From Phycisphaerae bacterium (GTDB lineage: Bacteria > Planctomycetota > Phycisphaerae > UBA1845), in assembly GCA_029260015.1 (NCBI GenBank), contig JAJDEB010000007.1, positions 124,001-188,000 of the forward strand: a stretch of 64,000 bases of DNA. Direction: 5' to 3'. Below are positions 28,758 to 38,600 of this stretch, piece by piece. Under the pieces are notes generated by a model. The model saw only the letters and a list, made by a program, of their open reading frames with translations. It did no database searches and was not told the DNA's origin. The position numbers and the translations under genes were made by a program. Position 1 is the stretch's first letter. Each line of letters opens with the position of its first letter.

Positions 28758-29978
28758 TCACGGGCACGTTACAGACGTATAGTCTTGAAAGAAGTTCGCT
28801 GGAAGTGCGATGACGCCTCGATCAAGGAAATCCATGATTCCATCTCTATTCACGTCAACTTGGGGGCCAGTGATACCGGGATTATCGACTGTAAGGAAGA
28901 AATTGTTGGGTAGCGCGACGACGCCTCTATCAATGAAATTGACCTGACTATCGAAATTGACGTCGCCCTCAAAGTAACAAATACAGAAGTCAGCGTCCGA
29001 ACTCCCGAGTGATTCGTCAAGAACTACTCCGCTTGCGAATTGTGTCCCGGTTAGATCAAACGAAATGCAAGACCCGTTCGCAGGCGCGTCGAAGGTAATG
29101 TCGAGGCTGTTGCCGTTTGGTGTAGCAACAAGACTCCCTAACGCGGGCTCGGAGCTGACGGAGCCGTCTGCAACCATTTCTAAGAAATCAACACGAACCG
29201 AAAGGTTTCCGTTGGATGCAAATTGACGCGATTCGATCAATCCCGATTTATCGGCGCCGTCGGTCGGATCAATTGGAATATCATATCCCGCGCCTCCCAA
29301 CGCCCTGTTGGTGTCATGTTGGCCCGTCGAAGCGATTTGTGTCAGTTCGGCAGGTGGGCAGACACAGGCTACAAGTGTGAGGCTACCACCGATGCTGACG
29401 GTCGCTGGATTTACCGGAAAAAAAGGACCACTGTCGGTAGCCAGTGTGCTGGCGAAACCGGTGTCCAGCGTTAGCACGAAATCTCCGCTGACCCCTGTCG
29501 TGTCAAATGTTCCGACGGCCAGATTGACCCAGGCGGCACCATTGGCGACATCGGTTGCTACCGTGCCTACGGGAAACAATGTTGGGCCTGTGTTGCTGAT
29601 CGTATTTTGCCCGCCACCGATTTGAATCAGGTTGCCGGTGATCGGCGTCCCCCCATATCCTGAAGGATTGGTCAGTCCCAGATTTTTCTTGAACTGGTCA
29701 ATGTCGCCGCCGGGTGAATCGAGCAGGACACCCGAAAGGTCTTCCCCGTTCGCGCCCGTATCCGAAAGGTTGGCGCTCCAAAGCGCCAGACCAAAGTCCG
29801 TCGGGTTTTGTATGCGTCCTTGGATAAACACATTCACGGCGGCGCCTCCGGGTACAACAGATGCATCGCCATCGCCAACGATTCGGAGTTCAAGCGTATC
29901 GGCTAACGATGGCATGGCAAAAGTGATCACCGATGCAATGAAAAAACCTACGCTAACATTCTTTGATTTGGGATTCAT
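28758..29978 (-). CDS. Exported protein with a C-terminal dockerin-like tandem
   Basis: A signal peptide (MNPKSKNVSVGFFIASV to about residue 24) precedes a beta-rich region and two repeats near the C-terminus: GDVNFDSQVNFIDRGVVALP and QVDVNRDGIMDFLDRGVIAL. These read like a calcium-binding dockerin pair; type I dockerins bind cohesin domains. No cohesin-bearing scaffold lies in the window. The start at 29978 follows GGAGG. The N-terminal part, TLELRIVGDGDASVVPGGA, could itself be a cohesin-like or Ig-like fold, which I cannot settle by eye. Confidence 0.7.
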   Translation of the reverse strand: MNPKSKNVSVGFFIASVITFAMPSLADTLELRIVGDGDASVVPGGAAVNVFIQGRIQNPTDFGLALWSANLSDTGANGEDLSGVLLDSPGGDIDQFKKNLGLTNPSGYGGTPITGNLIQIGGGQNTISNTGPTLFPVGTVATDVANGAAWVNLAVGTFDTTGVSGDFVLTLDTGFASTLATDSGPFFPVNPATVSIGGSLTLVACVCPPAELTQIASTGQHDTNRALGGAGYDIPIDPTDGADKSGLIESRQFASNGNLSVRVDFLEMVADGSVSSEPALGSLVATPNGNSLDITFDAPANGSCISFDLTGTQFASGVVLDESLGSSDADFCICYFEGDVNFDSQVNFIDRGVVALPNNFFLTVDNPGITGPQVDVNRDGIMDFLDRGVIALPANFFQDYTSVTCP

Positions 29979-30438
29979 TGGGACATCCTCCGCGTCAATA
30001 AGATCAAACATTGAAGTGCATAGTTAAGACTACGTTCAGTATATCCCCGTTAATGATCAAACCAGAAGCCAAACCCGCAAAAACTTGCGAATTTACCTCT
30101 CGAAAGCATTACCCTTTTGTGTATGGGATGTTTCTTGATGCATAATCCTTGCAAAATGCGGCAACACGCTCGGAAATCTTAGAAGAGTTACCAGGGTTCT
30201 TGCGGCCCTGATTCCCAGTCCCGGTTCTCTTGACATTTACGCTTTGTGGCCGGTATCTTGAGGATGTTGAGGAGTGCTCTCGACACCTGCCATTTGGCTT
30301 GATCGATCACGGATGATCAAGGACAAGCGAATACAAAATCCGGGAGAAAGAGAGACTGAACCAGTAAAGCACCGCCGTGCCCGTATGCGCGACGGAGAAC
30401 GCTTTGCATTTGCCGTATGACTGGAGGAGGTCTCTAAA
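29979..30438. other. Divergent intergenic region
   Basis: 460 bases between two divergent secreted-protein genes. Nothing beyond the strong ribosome site of the downstream gene (GGAGGAGG at 30422-30430) was recognised. Confidence 0.4.
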
Positions 30439-31275
30439 ATGACTAGAAAATCATTCGCACTCTCACTTTGTGTCGGGCTGTTTGTGTCCGCCCCCGCTTT
30501 CGCCGATGTCGTGATGCTTTCGGTGGCTGACAATGTTGGTTCCGCAATCGGCGGAGTGACCGATCTTACAGACATTGATGTCGTACAGTACGACACGGTC
30601 GGTGACAGCGCTTCAATCATCCTGGAACAAGCCGACTTTGATCTCGGATCCGGTGATACCAATGCCCTCCACTACATGCCCAACGGCAACATCGTCATCT
30701 CGAATCTGTTTAACGGACGGCTTGCCGGCGTTGCATACGAAGATGATGACTTGCTCGAATACAACCCCAACACCAACACCGCAACGCTGCTCTTTGACGG
30801 CTCAACGGCGTTCGGTGGCACCTCTGATGACATTGACGGCATCTATATCCGCGAGAACGGCAACTTCGTTATGTCAACGGTTGGAAGTTCCACCATCGGC
30901 GGACTCAATGTTCTTGATGGCGATGTCTTCGAGTATAATCCCAACACGAACGTGGCGACGCTTCTAATCTCAGAAGCCGGCTTGTTCGATGATGGCGCGG
31001 GCGATGTCGATGCTGTGCATGTTCTGGACAACGGGAACTTTCTCCTTAGCTTCCTTGACACGACCGACACCGTGAGCGGCGTATCGTTCCTCGATGGCGA
31101 CGTTTTTGAATACGATCCGATCAACGACACCGCGACGCTTTACATGAGCGAGAGCGTGTACACCAGCGCCGGATTGGCCAACGACACCGACGCATTTACA
31201 CTGGTTCCAGAGCCGGGAACGTTCGGCCTGCTCTTCGTTTCAATCGGAATGGTGCTGCGCCGTCGCAAGGCATGA
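30439..31275 (+). CDS. PEP-CTERM sorting-signal protein
   Basis: A 278-residue protein with an N-terminal signal peptide (residues 1-22, ending PAFA) and a C-terminal VPEPGTFGLLFVSIGMVLRR plus a basic end: the PEP motif, a transmembrane helix and an Arg tail that define the PEP-CTERM signal for exosortase processing. The middle consists of about five tandem beta repeats, with LEYNPNTNTATLLF, VFEYNPNTNVATLLI and VFEYDPINDTATLYM. The body could form a propeller-like repeat fold. No exosortase gene is in the window. The downstream gene lies 12 bases away and is likely co-transcribed. Confidence 0.88.
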   Translation: MTRKSFALSLCVGLFVSAPAFADVVMLSVADNVGSAIGGVTDLTDIDVVQYDTVGDSASIILEQADFDLGSGDTNALHYMPNGNIVISNLFNGRLAGVAYEDDDLLEYNPNTNTATLLFDGSTAFGGTSDDIDGIYIRENGNFVMSTVGSSTIGGLNVLDGDVFEYNPNTNVATLLISEAGLFDDGAGDVDAVHVLDNGNFLLSFLDTTDTVSGVSFLDGDVFEYDPINDTATLYMSESVYTSAGLANDTDAFTLVPEPGTFGLLFVSIGMVLRRRKA

Positions 31276-31287
31276 AAGGATTCCGCA

Positions 31288-32415
31288 ATGCTCAGACAGT
31301 GTATTAAGCTGGTAGGACGGTGCGCGCGACCCTGGTTCGCTCCAGTTGCATGTTGCGCGCTTGCGCATGGCGCAATCATCGCGTCAACCGCATCGGGCGC
31401 CCAGAAGCTCGTCGAAACGATCGCCGGTGCCGACTTCAACATCGGGCAAACACCGGTCGTTCAAACCGTGACAGGTACGACAACAGATCCAGTCACCGGT
31501 GTCGGCTTCACTGCCCTTTGGACAAGCGTGGTCGCCGACAATGAGAACGGTGTCTATCCGTGGTCGCTGGACTTGGGCGTCAACGTCACCGACCCGGGCG
31601 GCGGCACGACGGTCGGCTGGGACCCACTCGGCGGCGACGTCACGATTGCCGACTATCCGTTGCAGGACTTCACCGAAGGATTCCCGTCGGTCTCGGGTAC
31701 CGGTGACTTCTCGTGGCAGTTCACAAATGCCGGAGTACCCTCCCCATACGTCGCCGGATTGCGCAACGTAAGCTATCACCTGCTGACGACCGTGCCCGAT
31801 GTGGCCGAAGTCATTAACGGTTCCGTCGCAACGGGGCCGAATTGGGATCGCCCGTTTTTCATCGGTGGCATCAGCGGGCAGGGACCGGTCATCTACGACG
31901 TGCTGCGTTTTGAAGTAGCAGAAGCCGGTGGGTACATCTTCCACAGCGTCGTTCCTGTCGGTAACAACTTCACCTTCCTGTATCAAGGTGCGTTCGATCC
32001 AACGCAACCGTTGGATAATTTGCTCGACTACGGTCTGGGAAATGGCAACGCGCCGAACGGAACGCCGGCTGGTACTTCGCTGGTGGAAGTGCTGCTGCAA
32101 GAGAACACGACGTACTACTTCGTGACTTCGCAGTGGGCATTCTTCAACCCGGGTCAGCCGTTCACAACGACGATCACCGGTCCGGCATTGATCACCGAAC
32201 TGCCGTTTGCCCAGCAGGATTTCGATCAGGATGGCGACATCGACAGCGGTGATTTTGCCGTTTTCGCCGATTGCCTCAATGGCCCCGACGCAGCCCCATC
32301 GCCCACCATCGATGACGTCGACGCGGCTGAATGCCTCGACCACTTCGACGCCGAAGCCGACAACGACGTAGACCTTGCCGACTTTAATGAATTCCAAATG
32401 GCGTTTACGGGATGA
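31288..32415 (+). CDS. Exported protein with C-terminal EF-hand/dockerin-like tail
   Basis: A signal peptide (about residues 1-37) precedes a beta-rich body with no family I can name. The end carries DQDGDIDSGDFAVFADCLNG and AEADNDVDLADFNEFQMAFT, an Asp-rich pair shared by several other secreted proteins in this window (45260, 56449, 33927). The start lies 12 bases after the PEP-CTERM gene, so the two probably form an operon; a stem-loop with T run follows at 32453. Confidence 0.72.
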   Translation: MLRQCIKLVGRCARPWFAPVACCALAHGAIIASTASGAQKLVETIAGADFNIGQTPVVQTVTGTTTDPVTGVGFTALWTSVVADNENGVYPWSLDLGVNVTDPGGGTTVGWDPLGGDVTIADYPLQDFTEGFPSVSGTGDFSWQFTNAGVPSPYVAGLRNVSYHLLTTVPDVAEVINGSVATGPNWDRPFFIGGISGQGPVIYDVLRFEVAEAGGYIFHSVVPVGNNFTFLYQGAFDPTQPLDNLLDYGLGNGNAPNGTPAGTSLVEVLLQENTTYYFVTSQWAFFNPGQPFTTTITGPALITELPFAQQDFDQDGDIDSGDFAVFADCLNGPDAAPSPTIDDVDAAECLDHFDAEADNDVDLADFNEFQMAFTG

Positions 32416-32452
32416 TCACATAAAGTTGCAGACGCAGCATCACGAAAAGTCC

Positions 32453-32496
32453 ACAACCGCCGCCTAAGCTGCAAGGTTTTCGCGGCGGTTGTTTTG
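32453..32496 (+). terminator. Rho-independent terminator, possibly bidirectional
   Basis: Arms ACAACCGCCGC (32453-32463) and GCGGCGGTTGT (32482-32492) are exact complements over 11 bases, followed by TTTTG. The convergent genes on either side could both use it. Confidence 0.8.
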
Positions 32497-32534
32497 TAGG
32501 CAAGTTGAATGAAAAGACGCGCAATCGTGTGTGG

Positions 32535-33788
32535 CTATTCATAGATCAAAAACTTTGATCGGCGCACCATGAATGCCTCGAGTTCAGTTGTCCAGGTCTT
32601 GGTGTATACGGTGGGTTCGGGCGACGCCTTGGCTCGATTCACTACCGCCACATTGAAGAGTAGGCGATTGACTTTATCGACTTCAAAAGAATCACCAAAC
32701 AATGCGTGCAACTCTCGAACGATAGATAGCCCGGTTTCGCTGGGGTCGAATGCATTGCGATCGGTCAGAACGATTTGAACGCCACCACATTCCTCACCCT
32801 TAAACTTGCTAGCAACCGGGGTGAAGCGATACGGCAGAAATCGGATGCCGGCCAACCCCAACCCATTCAGCCGGACGGCCAACTTACGCTCGTTGATCCA
32901 CGGCGCTCCGAATCGCTCGAACGGAGTGTCGGTTCCGCGCCCCACCGATACGTTGCAAGCTTCAATCATCCCGATCGCCGGATAGAGCGTGGCCTGCGTC
33001 AATGAGCGCATGTTTGGCGAAGGATCGACCCATGTCAGCACCGATTCGTCGTACCACATGCTTCTTTTGTAACCCTGCATTTGAATGACAACCAGGTCGG
33101 CATTGATCTTGCGCTCGACGTTGAACATCTTCGCCAACTCGCCAATGGTCATGCCATGAACAAGCGGTACGTTGTGATATGCGGTGAACTTGCCCTCAAC
33201 GTCAGAAAATGGCCCAAAGACGCGAGTGGCTGTAATCGGGTTGGGCCGATCAAGTACGACGAATTGGATGCCCGCTTCTGCAGCGGCTTCCATCGCCATG
33301 CCCATTGTAGAAATGTATGTATAGAAGCGCGTCCCGATATCCTGAATGTCGAAGACCAGCGTATCGACACCCTTGAGCGCTTCCGGCGAAGGGCGACGCG
33401 TTTCGCCGTACAAACTAAAAACCTTCAATCCGGTCAGCGAATCGGTCGAATCGGCGACGCGTTCGTCCAGTTTTCCCTTTAATCCATGCTCGGGGCTGAA
33501 CAGCGCGACCAGTTCGACATTTGGGGCTGCGTGTATCAATTCGAGCGTGGACTTGCCGAAACGGTTAAGCCCGGTGTGATTCGTGATCAGACCTACCTTG
33601 CGACCCGCCAACTGCTTGAAGTCGTCGCCAACTAGGACATCGATGCCGCACATGACGCCACCGATTGATGCGTTCTCTGCTCCACCTTGAGCCCGAGATG
33701 GAGACGCCCACACGACGCACGTCAGAAGCGCGACCCACAGTGTTTTACCGGCTACCCGTTTCGACATTTGCATTTTTGAATCCCACAA
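32535..33788 (-). CDS. namZ: Exported DUF1343 exo-beta-N-acetylmuramidase (NamZ-like)
   Basis: A 417-residue protein, exported through an N-terminal hydrophobic stretch (about residues 15-33). It contains conserved DUF1343 segments: GRKVGLITNHTGLNR, LVALFSPEHGL, FDIQDIGTRFYTYISTMG, WVDPSPNMRSL and GRGTDTPFERFGAPW. Characterised members (NamZ of Bacillus subtilis) cleave terminal N-acetylmuramic acid from peptidoglycan fragments in cell-wall recycling. Function here is by family. The very large repeat protein gene lies upstream in the same direction, 138 bases away. Confidence 0.88.
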   Translation of the reverse strand: MWDSKMQMSKRVAGKTLWVALLTCVVWASPSRAQGGAENASIGGVMCGIDVLVGDDFKQLAGRKVGLITNHTGLNRFGKSTLELIHAAPNVELVALFSPEHGLKGKLDERVADSTDSLTGLKVFSLYGETRRPSPEALKGVDTLVFDIQDIGTRFYTYISTMGMAMEAAAEAGIQFVVLDRPNPITATRVFGPFSDVEGKFTAYHNVPLVHGMTIGELAKMFNVERKINADLVVIQMQGYKRSMWYDESVLTWVDPSPNMRSLTQATLYPAIGMIEACNVSVGRGTDTPFERFGAPWINERKLAVRLNGLGLAGIRFLPYRFTPVASKFKGEECGGVQIVLTDRNAFDPSETGLSIVRELHALFGDSFEVDKVNRLLFNVAVVNRAKASPEPTVYTKTWTTELEAFMVRRSKFLIYE

Positions 33789-33926
33789 GCCTTCGCGATG
33801 GATTGTTCTGTTTCAGCAGATGCGTCTGCCGTCAACACAGTATCGCCGCGCAAGACTTCGCGACAACCCCAGGATTCAAAACGTGATATTTATGTTCGTC
33901 GCTATTCAAATGTCGGACTAGTCGAA

Positions 33927-36900
33927 CTACGGGCCGCTCAGTAAGGTTGCGAATACGTCGTAGTCGGCTAAGTCGATCACTCCGCAGGGTTCCGCAAGAT
34001 CAAACTCGTCCAGGCACGGCGGCGACGGAACAGTGAAACACATCATGAATGTTGCATAGTCGCCCAGGTCAAACGCGGCAACTTCGCACTCATTGAGTAT
34101 TCCGTCACCATCGCAATCAGCGCCGCCGCCCATCGAAATGTCGCACGCGTCTGGAATAGAGTTTGAGTCGCAATCAGGATCGCATTCGTCCGGGACACCG
34201 TTCGTATCGCAGTCGGGGCTGGCAAGCGTTGCGATGTCACACTCGTCGGGATTGGTATTCAAGTTGCAGTCCAGCGATGGGAACCTGAAGACATAAGCGG
34301 AACCGGCGCTGGGTTTGAAGGATCGATCGCCAAAAGCACCCGTGATCATCGAGTCAAACTCATCAACCGACACGGAACCTCCGAACAATGCATTGGTCGA
34401 TGCATCGACTGCCGTAATTTTTTGATCCTGCGACCAGACGCCAGCGGTGCGATTAAACATATACACCGCGCCAGCATCGCATCCGGGACAGATCACATCG
34501 CTGCGCGCTGAACCAACGAATACGGTGTCGTAGCGCACTGCCACCGATATGCCGAAAAAGTCCTGTATCGCAGCTTCGGACGACGTGAGTTTTTGCTCTT
34601 GAGTCCAAACTGAACCGGTTCGGACAAAGACATACGCGGAACCGGAAAAGGGGCCGGCATGGGTATCATAAATCGCGCCGACAATCGCAGTGTCCCCTTC
34701 GACAGATACGGAAGAGCCAAACCGGTCGTCGTTCAAGCCATCGTCTGCGAGCAACTTGTCCTGTTGGGTCCAAGTACTGCCCGAGCGAACGAAAACATAC
34801 GCCTTACCGGGGCTGGTATTCACTTCCGGTGCGCCGATGATTGCGGTGTCACCATCCAGTGCGACGACTTGGCCGAAGAATTCTTGCGTCCCAGCATCAT
34901 CGGCAGCGAGTTTGGCCTGCTGCGTCCAAAGGGTTCCGCTGCGAACAAACACGTAGGCAGAACCAGAGTTGAGCGCGGGCGCATCATCGGTGACAGCGCC
35001 GATGATGACGGTATCACCGTCGATCGCGACCCCAAAACCGAACTGGTCACCGCTGCCTTCATCGTCCGCAGTGAGAAACGCTTGCTGCGTCCACACGTCA
35101 CCCGAACGGACATAAATATAGGCAGAACCAGAACTCGATGATGGCCCCACGTTATCGTCGCCGCTTGAACCGACGACAATCGTGTCACCATCGATCCCCA
35201 CAGAACGGCCAAACGCGTCATTGTTCGCGGGATCGGGGTTCGGTATTTTGATTTGCTGCGTCCACACACCGTCATTGCGAGTGAATATGTAAATGGCCCC
35301 GACGTTGTTGTAAGGTCCGACACGCTCGCTGCTGGTTCCGATGACGGCCGTGTCGCCGCTGATCGATACCGACTCGCCAAACGTCAACGACTGAATCTGA
35401 TCGTCGGCCACAAGTTTGGCTTGCTGCACGATCAATCCGATCATGTCGCATTCGTCGGGGATTGCGTTGGTGTTGCAGTCGGGGCTGCCGCCACTGCTGA
35501 TATCGCACTCGTCCGGCACGCCGTTCGAGTTGCAGTCGATGAACGTTCCCGGAGTGAATCCGCACTCGTCGGGAATGCCATCCGCATTGCAGTCGTCACT
35601 GGTCAGGTTTGCGAGGTCGCAGTCGTCCGGAACACCGTTGACGTTGCAATCGGTTTCGCATTCGTCAGGAATCGCGTTGGTGTTGCAATCATCGCTAAAG
35701 CTGCTGTCGAGGTCGCATTCATCGGGAACGCCATTGTCATTGCAGTCGGCTGAATCCTGCAAATCAAACACATATGCTGCACCGGCGTTTAGGTTGGTGT
35801 CATCGTCCAGATTCGCGCCGACGACTGCGTTATCTCCGTCGATCGCGAGTCCAATGCCAAACTGGTCGCCCGCTGCTGTAATGCCAACACCCAGTTTCGA
35901 TCGCAGCACCCAATCGTTGGAAGTGCGAACGAAAACGTATGCGGCTCCCGAGTTGCAACCGATGTCACCCGGACACGCGCTGTCGTCGCTGCGCGAACCG
36001 ACGATGATGGTGTCTCCATCAACAGCCACCGGTTGGCCAAACGAATCGCCAGTATTGGCGTTCTCAGTCGTGAGTCGGGCCTGCTCTGTCCATATTCCAC
36101 CTTCACGGCCAAAGACGTACGCTGCACCGTTGTTCAAAATGTTACCGCCTCCAGGGTACGTCTCGTCGTTGTACGCACCCACAACGGCTATATCGCCATC
36201 AACAGCAACTGCAATCCCGTAGCGATCGCTGTTGTCCGTTTGGCTTCCGAATAGCTTTGCCTCTTGGGTCCAAGTGACGCCAGTCCGCGTGAACACATAT
36301 GCGGATCCGGTGTTGGCACCAAAGTCATCGTCCCCGAACGCACCGACGATCGCGGTGTCACCGCTCAATGACACGGAATAACCAAAATTGTCTTCAGACC
36401 CGCCGTCGGCTGCGAAGAGTTTCTGCTGCTCGGTCCAGACGGTTCCGCTGCGGACATAAACATATGCCGCGCCGTTGGGATTGCTGCCCATGTTACTGCC
36501 TCGTGCGCCGACCAATGCCGTGTCGCCATCGAGTGAAACCGTGAAACCAAAATAGGACTGAAACGCAGGATCAGAAGCGTTTAGCTTCGCTTGTTCCGAC
36601 CACGTGTCCCCAACACGAACAAATACGTAGGCCGATCCCGAGTTGAAGATGGTGTCGCCATCGAAGTGCGCGCCGACGACAAGTGTGTCGCCGTCAATCG
36701 CAACGGAAACACCAAAATGGTCATTCGCGGCTGCATCGGATGCGGTCAGTTTGGCCTGCAGCGTCCAACCGGAACCGGTGCGAACATAAACGTGAGCCGA
36801 TCCCGTACCGTTGATGGCACCATCATTGTCGTAGCCCGCACCGACCACCACCGTATCTCCGTCAATCGCTGTGACAAGACCGTATGCATCACCCGTTTCA

Positions 36901-38600
36901 CCATCACTGTCGAGCAGTTTGTCCAGATCAAACGCCGGTGCAACGTCGCATCCATCGGGATTGCTATTCAAATTGCAATCGCTGCTGCTACCTCCTGCGA
37001 TCTCGCATTCGTCGGGCACATCATTGCCATCGCAATCGAAACTCGAAACCGTGAGGATGTCGCACACGTCCGGGATGTCGTTCGCGTTGCAGTCGGTCGA
37101 AGTGCCCGAAGCGATGTCGCACGAATCGAGCGAACCGTTGAGGTCACAGTCGAAGCCCGAACCAGCCGCGAGTTCGCAGTCGTCAGCCACGCCGTTGCCG
37201 TTGCAATCGGCTTCGCATTCGTCCGGGATGCCATTGCTGTTGCAATCCTTAGCCGCCAAATCGAAAATGTACGCCGAACCCGAAATCGGAAAACCAACGT
37301 TGTCGCCAATCGCGCCGACGATCGCCCTGTCGCCATCGGTCGCGACTGCCTGTCCAAAAGTATCACTGCCAGCCGTATCGTCACCGGTAATCTTTTTCTC
37401 CAGCGACCAACTGCCTGCATCGCGCGTAAACACATACGCCGATCCGCTGTTTGCCCCGGGATCATCATCCAATCGAGCGCCAACAATCACGGTATCTCCA
37501 TTTATCGCGATGCTGTAACCGAATTCATCATCAGCATCCGAATCTGCTGAAGTGAGTTTTCCCTCCTGCGACCAGATTCCGCCCGTTCGCGTGAACGCAT
37601 ACGCCGAACCCGAATTACAACTCAGACATGCGTCGTCGTCATGGTGGGCACCTGCAACAACCGTATCGCCATTGATCGCTACGGAGATACCAAACTCATC
37701 ACCCGCGGCTGCATCGTCCGATGTCAGTTTGTCTTGCTGAGTCCAAACCGATCCGCTGCGTGTGAACACATAGGCCGAACCCGAATCAACGCCAGCGTCA
37801 CCGTCTCTGTGAGCGCCGACAACCGCAGTGTCGCCATGAACCGAAACAGCCCAACCGAATTCGTCGCCTGCGTCCGCGTCGTCCGCAGTGAGTTTTTGCT
37901 GTGGCGACCAGCTACTGCCTGTTCGCGTAAACACATACGCCGAACCTGAAGATGCGCCATCGTCATCGCCCTGGTAAGCACCAATCACAGCCGTATCGGC
38001 ATCGATCGAAACGCTGACGCCAAAAGAATCTGACGCTGCGCCATCGGCGGCTGTCAACTTGGCCTGCTCGGTCCAAACGCTGCCGCTGCGGGTATAGACA
38101 TAAGCTGAGCCAGATTGACCGCCCATGTCATCGTCATTGACTGATCCGACAAGCAGCGTATTCCCGCTAAGGGATAGGCTGAAACCGAAGCTGTCACTTG
38201 ACGCTCCATCGTCGGCGAAGATCTTGGCCTGCTGAATCCAACTCGCCCCGCTGCGAACATAAATGTACACTGCGCCAGCGTTGCACATGCCTCCACCGCC
38301 ACACGCTTCGTCGTCACCGGTTGTTCCAACAGCCGCAGTGTCGCCATCGATGGCAACCGCCCTGCCATAGAAAGCGAATGCTACTGGATCGCCTGCAATC
38401 ACCTTGTCTTGCTGAACGATCTGCACCAAGTCGCACTCGTCGGGCACGCCATTGGTGTTGCAGTCAAAGCTTGTTCCACCGGTGATGTCGGTGGTGTCTT
38501 CGATTGCGTTGGTGTTGCAATCAGCCGCCAATGATTTGTTGCTGCAACAAAGGGCCAGCAATGCTACGACGCCCAACGCAAGAGTCCGACAACCACCCAT
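33927..38600 (-). CDS. Giant exported protein with three seven-repeat FG-GAP propellers
   Basis: A 1,557-residue protein with a signal peptide (start MGGCRTLALGVVALLALC; the start is set by GGAGGAG upstream). I count 21 FG-GAP-like repeats, such as LTSADSDADDEFGYSIAING followed by DTVIVGARLDDDPGANSGSA. They lie in three groups of seven, which is the number needed for three seven-bladed beta-propellers. Between and after the groups are Cys/Asp-rich TSP3-like repeats of the form DCNTNGVPDECD (2 before, 7 and 6 between, 4 after). The end carries a dockerin-like EFDLAEPCGVIDLADYDVFA. Such proteins usually bind calcium and surface ligands. A function in adhesion is inference. Confidence 0.85.
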   Translation of the reverse strand: MGGCRTLALGVVALLALCCSNKSLAADCNTNAIEDTTDITGGTSFDCNTNGVPDECDLVQIVQQDKVIAGDPVAFAFYGRAVAIDGDTAAVGTTGDDEACGGGGMCNAGAVYIYVRSGASWIQQAKIFADDGASSDSFGFSLSLSGNTLLVGSVNDDDMGGQSGSAYVYTRSGSVWTEQAKLTAADGAASDSFGVSVSIDADTAVIGAYQGDDDGASSGSAYVFTRTGSSWSPQQKLTADDADAGDEFGWAVSVHGDTAVVGAHRDGDAGVDSGSAYVFTRSGSVWTQQDKLTSDDAAAGDEFGISVAINGDTVVAGAHHDDDACLSCNSGSAYAFTRTGGIWSQEGKLTSADSDADDEFGYSIAINGDTVIVGARLDDDPGANSGSAYVFTRDAGSWSLEKKITGDDTAGSDTFGQAVATDGDRAIVGAIGDNVGFPISGSAYIFDLAAKDCNSNGIPDECEADCNGNGVADDCELAAGSGFDCDLNGSLDSCDIASGTSTDCNANDIPDVCDILTVSSFDCDGNDVPDECEIAGGSSSDCNLNSNPDGCDVAPAFDLDKLLDSDGETGDAYGLVTAIDGDTVVVGAGYDNDGAINGTGSAHVYVRTGSGWTLQAKLTASDAAANDHFGVSVAIDGDTLVVGAHFDGDTIFNSGSAYVFVRVGDTWSEQAKLNASDPAFQSYFGFTVSLDGDTALVGARGSNMGSNPNGAAYVYVRSGTVWTEQQKLFAADGGSEDNFGYSVSLSGDTAIVGAFGDDDFGANTGSAYVFTRTGVTWTQEAKLFGSQTDNSDRYGIAVAVDGDIAVVGAYNDETYPGGGNILNNGAAYVFGREGGIWTEQARLTTENANTGDSFGQPVAVDGDTIIVGSRSDDSACPGDIGCNSGAAYVFVRTSNDWVLRSKLGVGITAAGDQFGIGLAIDGDNAVVGANLDDDTNLNAGAAYVFDLQDSADCNDNGVPDECDLDSSFSDDCNTNAIPDECETDCNVNGVPDDCDLANLTSDDCNADGIPDECGFTPGTFIDCNSNGVPDECDISSGGSPDCNTNAIPDECDMIGLIVQQAKLVADDQIQSLTFGESVSISGDTAVIGTSSERVGPYNNVGAIYIFTRNDGVWTQQIKIPNPDPANNDAFGRSVGIDGDTIVVGSSGDDNVGPSSSSGSAYIYVRSGDVWTQQAFLTADDEGSGDQFGFGVAIDGDTVIIGAVTDDAPALNSGSAYVFVRSGTLWTQQAKLAADDAGTQEFFGQVVALDGDTAIIGAPEVNTSPGKAYVFVRSGSTWTQQDKLLADDGLNDDRFGSSVSVEGDTAIVGAIYDTHAGPFSGSAYVFVRTGSVWTQEQKLTSSEAAIQDFFGISVAVRYDTVFVGSARSDVICPGCDAGAVYMFNRTAGVWSQDQKITAVDASTNALFGGSVSVDEFDSMITGAFGDRSFKPSAGSAYVFRFPSLDCNLNTNPDECDIATLASPDCDTNGVPDECDPDCDSNSIPDACDISMGGGADCDGDGILNECEVAAFDLGDYATFMMCFTVPSPPCLDEFDLAEPCGVIDLADYDVFATLLSGP

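Noticed and set aside
35253-37550. Long open frames on the plus strand opposite the propeller gene (such as 36591-37550)
   Set aside because: They arise from the repetitive codon pattern of the minus-strand gene and are Arg- or Val-rich shadows.
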